DNA of 64,000 bases, taken from NCBI GenBank assembly GCA_040387475.1, contig JAZKDT010000001.1, forward strand, positions 186,001-250,000. The letters are read 5' to 3'. Source of the stretch: UBA4416 sp040387475 (GTDB taxonomy: Bacteria; Bacteroidota; Bacteroidia; B-17B0; Aurantibacillaceae). Numbering within the stretch: position 1 is the first letter of the stretch; every line of letters begins with the position of its first letter. The notes under the pieces are model-generated. The model was not told the DNA's origin. It ran no database searches and saw nothing but the letters and a program-made list of their open reading frames with translations. The position numbers were made by a program, and so were the translations under genes. Below are positions 11,001-19,360 of the stretch, piece by piece.

Positions 11001-13441
11001 ACAGGGTTTGTTACTGTTAAGGTATATAAGCCCGGTGCTGAAACTACAGATGTTGAATTAGAGGGGGTGCTTCCCGCCGGGGCGCCTGATGAAGGACCAG
11101 TCCAGGCATATGTTGCTCCGGGAGTTGTTGAGCTTCCGCTTAATGTGTTTGACAATACAGAGCAGTTTATAGTGAGATCAGGATTTACGAATACTGTTGG
11201 GGGTGTTGTATTGGCCGTAGCAGATACCACAGCTGTATTGGTACATCCGTTTATCGTGCTGGTTGTTGTTAATGTGTAACTTCCTGTATTTGTTACAGTG
11301 GCCGTTGCCAAATTGGTTGCTCCTGATAATCCTGCTCCGCTCCAACTATATGTGACACCGCTTGACGGACCTCCTGATAAGGTAGCTGATGTGCTTGTAC
11401 AGGTAATTACCGACGACAGAGAAGCCGTTGCTGCCGGCTGAGTTGTGTTTTGGGTAACGGCTTGTGAGCCGGTTGTGATACAACCGTTGCTTGCATTCGT
11501 AACCGTATAATTATATGTTCCTGCCTGATTAACGGTTATCGTACTGATGTTAACTGCTGATGTGATTCCTGCACCGCTCCAGCTATAAGTTACTGGCGTT
11601 GTTGTTGTTGTGACGCTAGCATTTACAGAGGTAAGAGTACAGTTTAATGAAGCACTTGCAGCACTTGCTACAACGGGAACTGTTGTATTTTGAGATACCG
11701 AAACAACCGTGGTTGTTTTACAGCCGTTGGTTGGATTAGTAACTGTAAGTGTATAATTTCCTGCTGAAGAAACCGTGGTATTTGAGGCTGTTGGTGTTGA
11801 ACCGCCCGGACTCCAGGAATAAGTAACACCCGTTGTTGACGAAGAACCATTTAACGAGGTTGTATTTATTGCACAGGTAATTACAGAAGCTACACTGGCA
11901 GCAGCGTTCGGCAACGTTGTATTTGTGCTAACGGTAACGACTGAACTTGTGGAGCAACTCCCCAACGTTGTTGTCAGCGTATATGAGCCTCCAGTTGAAA
12001 CTGTTGTAGCAGAACTCGTTGGCGCAGTTCCTCCCGGCGACCAAGCATAAGATACACCAGACGTTGTGGATGTTCCAGAAAGGATAGCAGTAGTGCTGGC
12101 ACAACTAATAGTAGGCGATGCTGACACAACTAAATTAGGATAAGGATTGATCGTAATCGTGAACGTTTTAGCCGGACCGGTACATCCGCTATAACTAGGC
12201 GTAGCCGTAACAATAGCTACCTGTTGAGTTGTAACTGTAGGTGCCGTGTAAGAAGAAATATCTCCAGTACCCGATGCCACCAACCCTACCGAAGTATTGT
12301 TATTTGCCCAGGCAATACTTGCTCCGGCAGGAGATGGTGTAAATGCAACGCCACCGACAGCTCCGCCTGAACAAACAGTTTGGTTAGCAGAGGTCGCCGT
12401 AATTGTGGGACTGGTGAGATTTACAAAACTGGTAAACATAATAGCGCATGAACCCGTACCAACTGTCATAGAATAAGTGCCTGTTGCATTGACCGTCGCT
12501 TGATTTGCCGAACTTGCAGTGATTCCACCCGCTGGTCCTGCCCAGGTATAAGTACTTCCGTACTGCGTGGGCCCGGTAAGTGTTTTTGGGCCTGTACAAC
12601 CCGATCCCCCTGACTGAATTAAATCTTTTGGACCTGCAGATGCGTCCATGTACGCGTAACCAAAATGTCCACCCTCATCACATCCGCCCGCAGTAAACTT
12701 TACAGTTATCGATTGCCCTATCTGAGCCGACAGGTCAAATATCTTTCGTTGCCATGGCATACAAACCACCACCGAACTCGCTGATGTAGATGGGTAATAG
12801 CAGGGAGTTGATCCTGATTGATAAGCGCCTGCGGGAAGAGATGTTTTATTAAGAACAAAAGTATACGTTAAACAATTACTAATAGATGCGCCTACTGAAT
12901 TTAAAACCTCAGCTTTAAAAAAGGGATTTACAGTAGCGCCTGCGCCGCTATGATTACCATTATTAAATACAGCTGCATATTGAAGATCAATTATACAATT
13001 AGCCGCTGTTACAACAAAACTTTGTTCCAGAGATTCTGCGCCCGAGAATGGTGGAACGCTTGGCCCCACATATCCAGGATGTTTGGGACAGATATAATTT
13101 GAAGGAGAGCCGCCGCAACCACCTCCATTATTTACATTTGGACCGGAACCGCCTAACCGTGCAGAAAAGGTTCCTCCCGGAGCCACTACCGGAAATAAAC
13201 CAAACTGATCGGTCCCCGCTCCTGTTGTAATGGTATGATATGATTGGTTCCAGATACTGGAGTTAATGCCCATTGTCCATATAGTGGGTGAACCCACGGC
13301 CAACATTTGACCACCCGTACTTGTATTACCAACGCGGCCTGTCCATCCGGTAAAGTCGCCCGTTTCGAAATTCAAATTTACCTGTGCCATACCGGTTAAA
13401 TAATATAAACACAGAATGCAAATTACTGCTGCTTTTTTCAT
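8057..13441 (-). CDS. Giant repeat surface protein with gliding-type (CHU_C, type B) T9SS C-terminal domain
   Basis: An exported surface protein of 1794 residues. It begins with a signal peptide (ending near LTGMAQ), then an N-terminal lectin-like/jelly-roll region of about 250 residues (starting VNLNFETGDFTGW). A long stalk of Ig/PKD-like repeats follows from about residue 430 to 1700. The last ~95 residues form the CHU_C domain (TIGR04131 type; VFIPEIFTPNGDGKNDGF, then FNRWGNLIYQKD and LPAGTYYVILEYG). The stalk is rich in Thr, Ser and Asn. Each repeat carries one early and one late cysteine, so internal disulfides are likely. Type B cargos depend on PorP/SprF partners, and one follows directly. 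The protein is probably an adhesin or filament like SprB, although no SprB orthology is claimed. Confidence 0.93.
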   Translation of the reverse strand: MKKAAVICILCLYYLTGMAQVNLNFETGDFTGWTGRVGNTSTGGQMLAVGSPTIWTMGINSSIWNQSYHTITTGAGTDQFGLFPVVAPGGTFSARLGGSGPNVNNGGGCGGSPSNYICPKHPGYVGPSVPPFSGAESLEQSFVVTAANCIIDLQYAAVFNNGNHSGAGATVNPFFKAEVLNSVGASISNCLTYTFVLNKTSLPAGAYQSGSTPCYYPSTSASSVVVCMPWQRKIFDLSAQIGQSITVKFTAGGCDEGGHFGYAYMDASAGPKDLIQSGGSGCTGPKTLTGPTQYGSTYTWAGPAGGITASSANQATVNATGTYSMTVGTGSCAIMFTSFVNLTSPTITATSANQTVCSGGAVGGVAFTPSPAGASIAWANNNTSVGLVASGTGDISSYTAPTVTTQQVAIVTATPSYSGCTGPAKTFTITINPYPNLVVSASPTISCASTTAILSGTSTTSGVSYAWSPGGTAPTSSATTVSTGGSYTLTTTLGSCSTSSVVTVSTNTTLPNAAASVASVITCAINTTSLNGSSSTTGVTYSWSPGGSTPTASNTTVSSAGNYTLTVTNPTNGCKTTTVVSVSQNTTVPVVASAASASLNCTLTSVNASVTTTTTPVTYSWSGAGITSAVNISTITVNQAGTYNYTVTNASNGCITTGSQAVTQNTTQPAATASLSSVITCTSTSATLSGGPSSGVTYSWSGAGLSGATNLATATVTNTGSYTLTTTSTINGCTNTAVVSATANTTPPTVFVNPDLTINCSVLSNTLSGSSTTPGATYAWTGPSSGAPAGSTPSNSTSVVSAPGLYTLTVTNPVNGCTNSLTQSVSQNTTTPIITVGGSQTITCTNTTAVLTGSSTTNPANYSWTGPSSGVPAGSTPTNSNTTISAAGNYTLTLTNPVNTCTTSAVVAIIQNTTAPVATSTVTGVLNCILTTVNASATTTTSPVSYTWSGTGITSSTNTNSITANQPGTFNYTVTNTTTGCFVVGSQAVSINTTVPTSTLTPSSLTTTCASPTATLLVTSSADPNAVYTWTVPSSGSLSNTGISNPTASGSGVFTVAVTNTLNGCTSALQTVTITADANTPVLMATSINSIICSGSTTTLSVTGANTYTWTSDAGSVTTSTAVVSPTTTTTYSVIGTNSLTGCSNVTNVTVNVNTTPTVGISSSATDVCEGESATITLTGASSYTLTNPSVVTTNSIIVTPTIATTYTVTGESANCVSTTQTISIGVNVLPTLNATANNTTICEGNTSVLNVTGADTYSWSTMETAVSITVTPTDTMTYTVVGTNTLSGCTNTTNVTINVNPTPTVNITASSMAICEGNTATITLTGATNYTITNPTQTTTGTIVVTPTTQTTYTVNGESLGCNSVTQTMTIDVNPLPQIAVANATTCAGTAVTLTANNADTYNWMPTGTSGNTLSVIPTGNTTYSVTGTNTLTGCTSTITTADVTVNQLPTLTASANPGTTCTSGTVNLNTTTAASSYTWTLGNGIDITNQNQSNPSFPAVTLSSGTYIYTVTVTSADNCLSIPATATLNIIDLPNADFDLSDLSICQNNNGTIGINVPQIGVNYDWNINGQTITNTNPLTVPATVSSAAGIYTVSVIAGVGSCTNTAANTLTVNSLPIVTLVDPTVSACENAGTHLDVATANSNYNYNWTYNNQVVGSGPTLNIDPLTQSNAGNYTVTVTDTNGCNNRTIGAVDAQTCDVFIPEIFTPNGDGKNDGFVIRNIENYPDNKLKIFNRWGNLIYQKDSYLNEFEGYANTGDAAGKEKLPAGTYYVILEYGDNKTETYNGFLLLQY
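8330..10205 (-). repeat. Eight tandem ~75-residue repeats, type b, in the surface protein
   Basis: Eight further units of about 73-85 residues follow the type a block. Most have an early cysteine in xxCEGxTxxLxVTGA or a similar motif, a TYTVxGxNxLxGC motif and an ending NVNPxP or NxLP. The last three units are more diverged and lead into the CHU_C domain. Confidence 0.8.
10205..12150 (-). repeat. Eight tandem ~80-residue repeats, type a, in the surface protein
   Basis: Eight consecutive units of about 78-85 residues (roughly 240 bases) sit inside the 1794-residue gene. Each has an early cysteine (ITC or LNC), a central TYSW or YAW, a YTLTVTNPxNGC motif and an ending close to QNTTxP. The units have diverged but are clearly one family. 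Confidence 0.85.
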
Positions 13442-13581
13442 GATGACTAAACTTTTATTTATAAAATAATTTTATATGCGGTAAGTTTTTCGTCCAAATT
13501 TATTGTATTGACGTCTTTCGCATAAGGGTGCTGGCCCTTTAAAAGATTTAGATTTTTTTACGCCTCTCGTCTTTACCCGCT

Positions 13582-13601
13582 CTGACGCGGATTAGCGTCA
13601 G
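13582..13601. other. Small stem-loop in the gap between surface operon and histidine kinase
   Basis: CTGACGC (13582-13588) and GCGTCAG (13595-13601) form a 7-bp perfect stem with a GGATTA loop. The 276-base divergent gap (13442-13717) also holds two similar GGGTGCTG strings, near 13525 and 13640. It ends with TATATTTG at 13686-13693, a possible -7 element for the kinase gene without a clear -33 partner. No gene is seen. Confidence 0.4.
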
Positions 13602-13717
13602 TAAATTTTATCCTTAAAAAAACGAGAAAGTAAAAATAGGGTGCTGCCCCTTACTATACTGTATACAAAAAACTATAAAAAATAATATATTTGATATAAC
13701 GAACACAAACTCCGACT

Positions 13718-15682
13718 ATGCCATTTAAAAAATTCATCATGCTTTTTGTTTTGATCTTAGTTTTAAGATTACCGGGATTTTCTCAATATGATCCTGAAAT
13801 AACAAGGCTTTTGAAGGACGTAAAAGAGGCTTCCAATTATGATTCCACCAAGCTATTTATTACGGGCCAAAAAGCAATCGCTAAAGCCACTCAAACAAAT
13901 CAAAAGAAAGCAATTGCCGAAGTTTATCTCTATTATGGCAATTATTTTTATTACACACGCAACATCGAAAGATCTAAATCATATTTGCAAAGAGCGGTGA
14001 TTAGCGCACGGGCTTCCAAAAACAAACACATAGAAACACTTGCTAACGTGCGGGCTATTTTTATGGATTACGAACAAGGATTGAACGACAATGCCGAACA
14101 GGAACTATTTGCCATCCTTAAAGAAGCCAAACAAACAGAAGACCACGAAAATTATATGGAGCTGTTAAACTTGATTGGTATTATTAAAGAATCAAAAAAC
14201 GAGTTGCAAAACGCGGCCAAATTATACCTGGAAGGGCTCGTGTTTTCAGAATCTCACGGCATCACGCATTATCCTTCTGTATTTAGAAATAATTTAGGTT
14301 TAATTAAATTGTATACTGAACAGGTAGATGACGCTTTAGTTGATTTTGAAAAAGGACTAGCGACTTCCAAAAAAGAAAATGATAAAAATTTAGTAAGTCA
14401 CTTTCAAATAAATATCTGTTTAATTTATGTAAGAAAAAACAGGATAAAAGAAGCTCTGAAAATATTTGATGAAGTTATTGGCTATGCCCGTGAAAACAAT
14501 CATCCGAGAGAACTGGCGAGTGCTTTCGCTAATTTAGGAACGGCCTTTAACAATTCCGGTAAACCCGAAATGGCTTTGTCATACTCCGACTCCGCCATTA
14601 GTGTGATGAAAGGACACGGACTTGATATTGAGCTAACCAGTGCTTACCTGGGCAAGGTGGAAGTTCTCATCGGCCTTAAAAGGCATGCTGAAGCCAGAAA
14701 AGAATTGGCTTATGCCAAAGAATTAATTGATAAAACTAAAAACATGGAATCGGAGGCAACCTATAATCTGTTTTTATATTATATCGAGAAATCTGAAAAA
14801 AAATATAAAGAGTCTTTGGACTATTTTTTAGCTTATCGAAAAATAAAAGATAGTGCTGAGCAAACATTGAACGGAAAAATTATCCAGGAACTACAACTGA
14901 AGTATAATGTTCAGAAAAAAGAGATTGAACTGGAAAAAGAAAAATCAAAATATTTATTACTTGAGCAAAAAAGCCAGGACGAACGTTTTTTTAAATGGTT
15001 ATCCCTTGGCATAGCATTTATCTTCTTAATTCTAGTAGTGAGTTCGGTGTACTATCTCTATTCAATAAAAATCAGGGAAAAGCAAGCTTCTTTTAGTCGT
15101 CAACTCATTGAAAACATTGAAGAAGACCGCTTAAGAATTGCGATGGACCTTCACGACGATATTGGTCAATCATTGTCTGTTATTAAATCCAGGATCATTG
15201 TCGCCAAAAATAATCCGGATAAAAGTCTGGAGGCCGAATTATCGAGAGTCATCGAACAAACGAGGGAAATTTCCAAAAATTTATATCCATCGTACCTCGA
15301 AAAAATAGGACTGGTTAGATCTATCGCCCGTTTGATGGAAAATATTCAGTCATCAACAAACATCGAATGTAGTTTTGATGTAACTGAAACAGTAGAGACC
15401 TTACCAATTCAAACCAAAACACATATCTATCGCATTCTTCAGGAATGTACCAACAATACGATTAAACACGCTAAAGCCAGCGCGTTAAAAACCTCAATAG
15501 CTGAAAAAAATGGTGAATTTATTGTGATTTACCAGGACAATGGTATTGGCATATCTTCTAAACAAAAAAATGGATTAGGTTTATTATCTATCAAAGAGAG
15601 GGCAAAAATTATCAACGGAAGCGTCAATTTTGAGGATAAAACAAATAAAAGTTTTAAATTAACACTTAAATTCGAAGCTTAA
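13718..15682 (+). CDS. TPR-containing NarL-type sensor histidine kinase
   Basis: A membrane sensor kinase of 654 residues. It has a signal peptide (ends near LPGFSQ), a periplasmic TPR solenoid (about 25-400), a coiled-coil-like stretch, and one transmembrane helix at about 425-448 (WLSLGIAFIFLILVVSS). The HisKA_3 dimerisation helix follows, with phosphoacceptor H479 in AMDLHDDIGQSL. The C-terminal HATPase domain shows the N box (ILQECTNNTIKHAK), G1 (DNGIGIS) and G2 (GLGLLSIKERA). The response regulator gene begins 2 bases after the stop, so the pair is an operon and a cognate two-component system. The input signal is unknown. Confidence 0.94.
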   Translation: MPFKKFIMLFVLILVLRLPGFSQYDPEITRLLKDVKEASNYDSTKLFITGQKAIAKATQTNQKKAIAEVYLYYGNYFYYTRNIERSKSYLQRAVISARASKNKHIETLANVRAIFMDYEQGLNDNAEQELFAILKEAKQTEDHENYMELLNLIGIIKESKNELQNAAKLYLEGLVFSESHGITHYPSVFRNNLGLIKLYTEQVDDALVDFEKGLATSKKENDKNLVSHFQINICLIYVRKNRIKEALKIFDEVIGYARENNHPRELASAFANLGTAFNNSGKPEMALSYSDSAISVMKGHGLDIELTSAYLGKVEVLIGLKRHAEARKELAYAKELIDKTKNMESEATYNLFLYYIEKSEKKYKESLDYFLAYRKIKDSAEQTLNGKIIQELQLKYNVQKKEIELEKEKSKYLLLEQKSQDERFFKWLSLGIAFIFLILVVSSVYYLYSIKIREKQASFSRQLIENIEEDRLRIAMDLHDDIGQSLSVIKSRIIVAKNNPDKSLEAELSRVIEQTREISKNLYPSYLEKIGLVRSIARLMENIQSSTNIECSFDVTETVETLPIQTKTHIYRILQECTNNTIKHAKASALKTSIAEKNGEFIVIYQDNGIGISSKQKNGLGLLSIKERAKIINGSVNFEDKTNKSFKLTLKFEA

Positions 15683-15684
15683 AC

Positions 15685-16359
15685 ATGGGTCTTATTACTA
15701 CCTTATTAATTGCTGATGACCATCCTATTTTTAGAAAAGGATTGATGGACCTATTGCAACATTCGTTCCCAAAGGTAAATATCATTGAGTGTCACAACGG
15801 GGCCGAGGCGATGGACGGCATTTTAAAACTAAATCCTGACATTGCTATTCTTGATATTAATATGCCCGAAATGAATGGATTAGATGTGTGTAAACGCGTT
15901 ATAAAAGAACAGCCATCCACAAAGGTGATCATCCTTACTATGTATCAGGAAAAAGAGATGATAAAAAATGCCATGTTATCCGGAGCCAGCGGTTATATAT
16001 TGAAAGATAATGCAGTAGACGAAATCATGGATTGTGTTAATACTGTCTCTAACGGCGAAACATATATTGGAACCGCCATGCTGCCTTACCATGGAGAACT
16101 GTCAATGGAAGATAAGAAAAAACAGCAATTGGTAGATGGTTTAAAAACATTGAGCCAGGCCGAATTAAAAACCCTGAAATTAGTAAGTCAGAATAAGACT
16201 TCTAAAGAAATTTCTGAGCTTCTTTTTTTGTCAGAAAAAACAGTGGAGAATTACCGTTCCCGTATTTGTCAGAAACTGGAGCTGCCGCCCCGCAATAACA
16301 GTTTAGTTATCTGGATCAGCGAGAATAAAGAACTATTATCTTACATCAGCGAGTTTTAG
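15685..16359 (+). CDS. LuxR/NarL-family response regulator
   Basis: A DNA-binding response regulator of 224 residues. The receiver domain (about 5-125) has the acidic pair in IADDHP, the phosphoacceptor D57 in AILDINMPEMNG and the switch lysine in GYILKDNA. The C-terminal LuxR-type helix-turn-helix (about 155-212) includes SQAELKTLKLVSQNKTSKEI and LSEKTVENYRSRI. It is cotranscribed with the TPR histidine kinase immediately upstream. Targets are not visible in the sequence. Nearby candidates are the surface operon and the phosphate genes, but no shared operator was identified. Confidence 0.94.
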   Translation: MGLITTLLIADDHPIFRKGLMDLLQHSFPKVNIIECHNGAEAMDGILKLNPDIAILDINMPEMNGLDVCKRVIKEQPSTKVIILTMYQEKEMIKNAMLSGASGYILKDNAVDEIMDCVNTVSNGETYIGTAMLPYHGELSMEDKKKQQLVDGLKTLSQAELKTLKLVSQNKTSKEISELLFLSEKTVENYRSRICQKLELPPRNNSLVIWISENKELLSYISEF

Positions 16360-16427
16360 ATTTTCATCATTTGCCAGACATGGTTTTTTCTTTGTCTCTT
16401 TAAAGTTATATTAAAACTAAAAACAAA

Positions 16428-16454
16428 CCCCGATCACATGAATGCAACCGGGGC
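16428..16454 (-). terminator. Probable terminator of the phosphate uptake operon
   Basis: CCCCG (16428-16432) pairs with CGGGG (16449-16453). Read on the minus strand the hairpin is followed by TTTGTTTTTAGTTTT. It lies 25 bases past the stop of the minus-strand PiT gene. The 16-base loop and short stem make it modest. Confidence 0.5.
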
Positions 16455-16478
16455 TTAAACTAAACTTTTTGCTTTTTA

Positions 16479-17873
16479 TTATAATATCGCTCTGAACAAC
16501 AGGAACAGTCCACCTGATAAAACAATGGTTACCGGTAATGTTAAAACCCAGGCCAATAAGATGTTGGTGATCGTACTTCTTTGTAAATTTTTTAAACCTT
16601 TTTTAGCTACCATACTTCCCATAATACCCGAACTTAACATGTGCGTTGTACTAACCGGCGCTTTGTAAGCTGTAGCTACTCCAATACCAATGGCAGCAAC
16701 TATTTCGGCAGATGCTCCCTGCGCATAACTCATGTGTTGTTTTCCTATTTTTTCTCCGATGGTTTTCACAATACGTTTCCATCCAATCATGGTGCCTAAT
16801 CCTAAGCAGATAGAGATCATAATAATTACCCATGACGGAGCAAATTCTACTAGTTTTTTTGCTGCGTCAATTTCTGTTTTTAAGGCTTTGGCATCAGCTT
16901 TAGAGATCGCCACGTTTTCGCTTTTCAACAGTTTTTCGGCGCTTTTAGTTACTTTAACAATATCTTTACGTAAATCAAACCTTTCGGTTGCGCCAACACC
17001 TTCTGCGTAAGCTTTTCCTTCAGTAGCTAAAGCAAAATGAGCCGCATGTTGCTTTATCGTATAAAAGTTTTTAAATTCTTCCTTTCCAAACTGCGTCGTG
17101 TCGGTTGCCGAAATAATTTTTTCAATAACGGATGTGTTGGCATTAATACTTTGAAGATTAATTTCGTTATCAAGCGAAAAATAAGCGGGCATAATGGCAA
17201 TTAGGATCATCATAACTAACCCCACGCCTTTTTGTCCGTCATTTTGTCCGTGAAAAAAACTTACTAAACCACAGGTAAACCACAACAACATTCTGATGGC
17301 GATAGGTGGTTTTTTGCCGGGGATAGGTTCTTTATAAAACAGATCATTCTTTACAAAACGTTTAAAAATGAACATGATTACAATGGCTGCCGCAAAACCT
17401 GCAAATGGGGAAATTAGCAAGGCCCAACCTGTATCTTTTGCTTTATCCCAGTTAACGGCACTGCCACCAATACTATCCGGTAAAAAATAAAAAGCCAATC
17501 CAATTCCTAAAATGGAGCCGATTAATGTATGAGAGCTCGATGCGGGCAAGCCAAAATACCAGGTTCCCAGGTTCCAGATAATGGCTGAAAGCAATAAGGC
17601 CATGATCATCGCTATGCCATGATATACGTTACTATCCACCAGAACTTCCATAGGTAAAAGATTAACAATTCCCATAGCTACCCCAATTCCTCCGGTTAAT
17701 ACGCCTATAAAGTTTAATAACCCGCTATATACAACAGCGGTAGTTGGTTTCATTGAATTGGTGTATATAACAGTTGCTACAGCATTAGCTGTATCATGAA
17801 AACCATTTACAAATTCGAAAGTACAAGCTAATAATAAGCAGATAACTAGAAAGATAATTAGGGACGTTGCCAT
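16479..17873 (-). CDS. Inorganic phosphate transporter, PiT/PHO4 family
   Basis: An inner-membrane low-affinity phosphate (metal-phosphate) symporter of 464 residues with about ten membrane spans. Both halves of the inverted-repeat fold carry the family signature: FEFVNGFHDTANAVAT near the N-terminus and SFFHGQNDGQKGVGL near residue 205. The serine/threonine helix motifs SSSHTLIGS and STTHMLSSGIMGS are also present. A hydrophilic loop of about 100 residues (about 235-340), rich in Lys and Ala, separates the halves, as in many Bacteroidota homologs. The porin gene ends 68 bases upstream on the same strand, so outer- and inner-membrane phosphate uptake are probably coexpressed. Confidence 0.93.
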   Translation of the reverse strand: MATSLIIFLVICLLLACTFEFVNGFHDTANAVATVIYTNSMKPTTAVVYSGLLNFIGVLTGGIGVAMGIVNLLPMEVLVDSNVYHGIAMIMALLLSAIIWNLGTWYFGLPASSSHTLIGSILGIGLAFYFLPDSIGGSAVNWDKAKDTGWALLISPFAGFAAAIVIMFIFKRFVKNDLFYKEPIPGKKPPIAIRMLLWFTCGLVSFFHGQNDGQKGVGLVMMILIAIMPAYFSLDNEINLQSINANTSVIEKIISATDTTQFGKEEFKNFYTIKQHAAHFALATEGKAYAEGVGATERFDLRKDIVKVTKSAEKLLKSENVAISKADAKALKTEIDAAKKLVEFAPSWVIIMISICLGLGTMIGWKRIVKTIGEKIGKQHMSYAQGASAEIVAAIGIGVATAYKAPVSTTHMLSSGIMGSMVAKKGLKNLQRSTITNILLAWVLTLPVTIVLSGGLFLLFRAIL

Positions 17874-17941
17874 AGTGTTTTTTTGGTAAATGTAGCCTGT
17901 ATTGTTTTGGGCAATGTTAAGTTAATGTTAATTTCTGGTAG

Positions 17942-19237
17942 TTAAATTCCTAATTCTATTTGAAAAACCGCGAAAAAATAGGTGTTGTGGTCCTCCTGTT
18001 TACTTAGGTCGCGCTCCCTGTTATAAAAAAGATTGCCCTGAACCTTTAATTTGTGTTTATTGAGGTATTTTGAAATACCTAACCCGTATTGTTGATTCTC
18101 TCGCACCCTGGCTAACAAATCGTTATGTGGACTCACCAACGAGTGACGCAGGGCTATTTCAAACATGTTTTTAAAGCAATAGCTTAATTGGCTGTTAATG
18201 CCATCTCCTGTAATAATGGTTTTTGTTTTTGCATCGCTTCCTATTACTGTGGGCGATCCATCTGTATCTCTTCTTATATATTCACTGCTTATAGCTATAC
18301 CTTTATACTTAAATACCACATCGGCCATGTATACATTAAAACTTCTTGTTGCTAACAAGTCTTTACCTAATTGGCCGCCAGTTCTTACTGCAAGATCATT
18401 AAAGTGATAAGCCCCTGCAATTGATAACTTTGGCTTTGGTTCGCGCGCCAGATCTCCTTCGTAATAATCTCCACCATCGGTAAATGTACCAAAAGGCAAC
18501 AATTCTATTCTTCCGGTATAAGCCAGTCCGGTGTTGCTGCTAACAGAGTTCCGTCCCTCTCCGCTGGTAAGCGCTATTTTTGTGAGCATCGTAAAGGTGT
18601 TTCCTAATTTAGCTGTATAGTTTGCAAAAAAACCAAAATCTCTATCGATAGTATAAGCAACGTTAACAATGGATCGGTCGTAAAACTGTTGCTGACTCGA
18701 CGAAATGATCCGTTGTCTGTTTCCAGGCAATTTTCCCTGACCAAAACCCAGCTGCAGGTGCTTAACCGGTTTATAAAATATCATGGCGTCTCTCACAACG
18801 TTTGGACTTGTATTTTGTATAGAAGCGTCGGCATCGCTCCAATCCATATCTCCTCTTGAAAAAGATAATTGCATGTAATAGTTCCATTTTGTATTTAACA
18901 TATGTCCCGCAAAACTTAAACGACATCTTCTTACGCGTGCTTCCCAGCTTGAGGGAGAAAGATCCTGATCACTGACCGTGTTCATTAAAAAACGATTCTG
19001 CATTCTGAATCTGATATTTACTGAATAAGAGCTATCCGGTGTGGTAAATCCAATTCCAAGTTTATAACTGAACCCCGATCCCAATTTGTTTTTGGGCTTT
19101 TTAAGCTCCTGAACGTCTTGTTTTAACGCCATAAGCTCCTTAAGTAAACTATCGTTAGAGATGCCTTGCTCTTGCTGCGCTTTTGAAGCAAGTGTAAATA
19201 AAAAAAGAGCTAAAAGAAAAGTAATTGTTTGTTTCAT
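17942..19237 (-). CDS. Phosphate-selective porin O/P-like outer-membrane protein
   Basis: An outer-membrane beta-barrel of 431 residues. A signal peptide ends near ASKAQQ. A short coiled-coil segment follows (LLKELMALKQDVQELKK), as is typical for trimeric OprO/OprP-type porins. The remainder is alternating amphipathic strands (for example WNYYMQLSFSRGDMDW and YGLGISKYLNKHKLKVQGN), ending in a hydrophobic C-terminal strand. The assignment to the OprO/P family is from overall pattern. Its position directly upstream of a PiT transporter supports phosphate or polyphosphate import as the role. Confidence 0.8.
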   Translation of the reverse strand: MKQTITFLLALFLFTLASKAQQEQGISNDSLLKELMALKQDVQELKKPKNKLGSGFSYKLGIGFTTPDSSYSVNIRFRMQNRFLMNTVSDQDLSPSSWEARVRRCRLSFAGHMLNTKWNYYMQLSFSRGDMDWSDADASIQNTSPNVVRDAMIFYKPVKHLQLGFGQGKLPGNRQRIISSSQQQFYDRSIVNVAYTIDRDFGFFANYTAKLGNTFTMLTKIALTSGEGRNSVSSNTGLAYTGRIELLPFGTFTDGGDYYEGDLAREPKPKLSIAGAYHFNDLAVRTGGQLGKDLLATRSFNVYMADVVFKYKGIAISSEYIRRDTDGSPTVIGSDAKTKTIITGDGINSQLSYCFKNMFEIALRHSLVSPHNDLLARVRENQQYGLGISKYLNKHKLKVQGNLFYNRERDLSKQEDHNTYFFAVFQIELGI

Positions 19238-19360
19238 GTAAAATTAAGATTAACGAAAGCGAAGTAATCCTTCACATGTTAGTTTTACATAAATTCAATG
19301 TTATTAAATTGTTAAGGAGGTAAAATACTTTAGGTAAGTTTTCTTCCTTGAAAGCTCAGT

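Noticed and set aside
13520..13650. Repeated GGGTGCTGxCCCTT-like strings as a structured RNA
   Set aside because: Only two short, imperfect copies with weak stems; no wider pairing could be found by eye.
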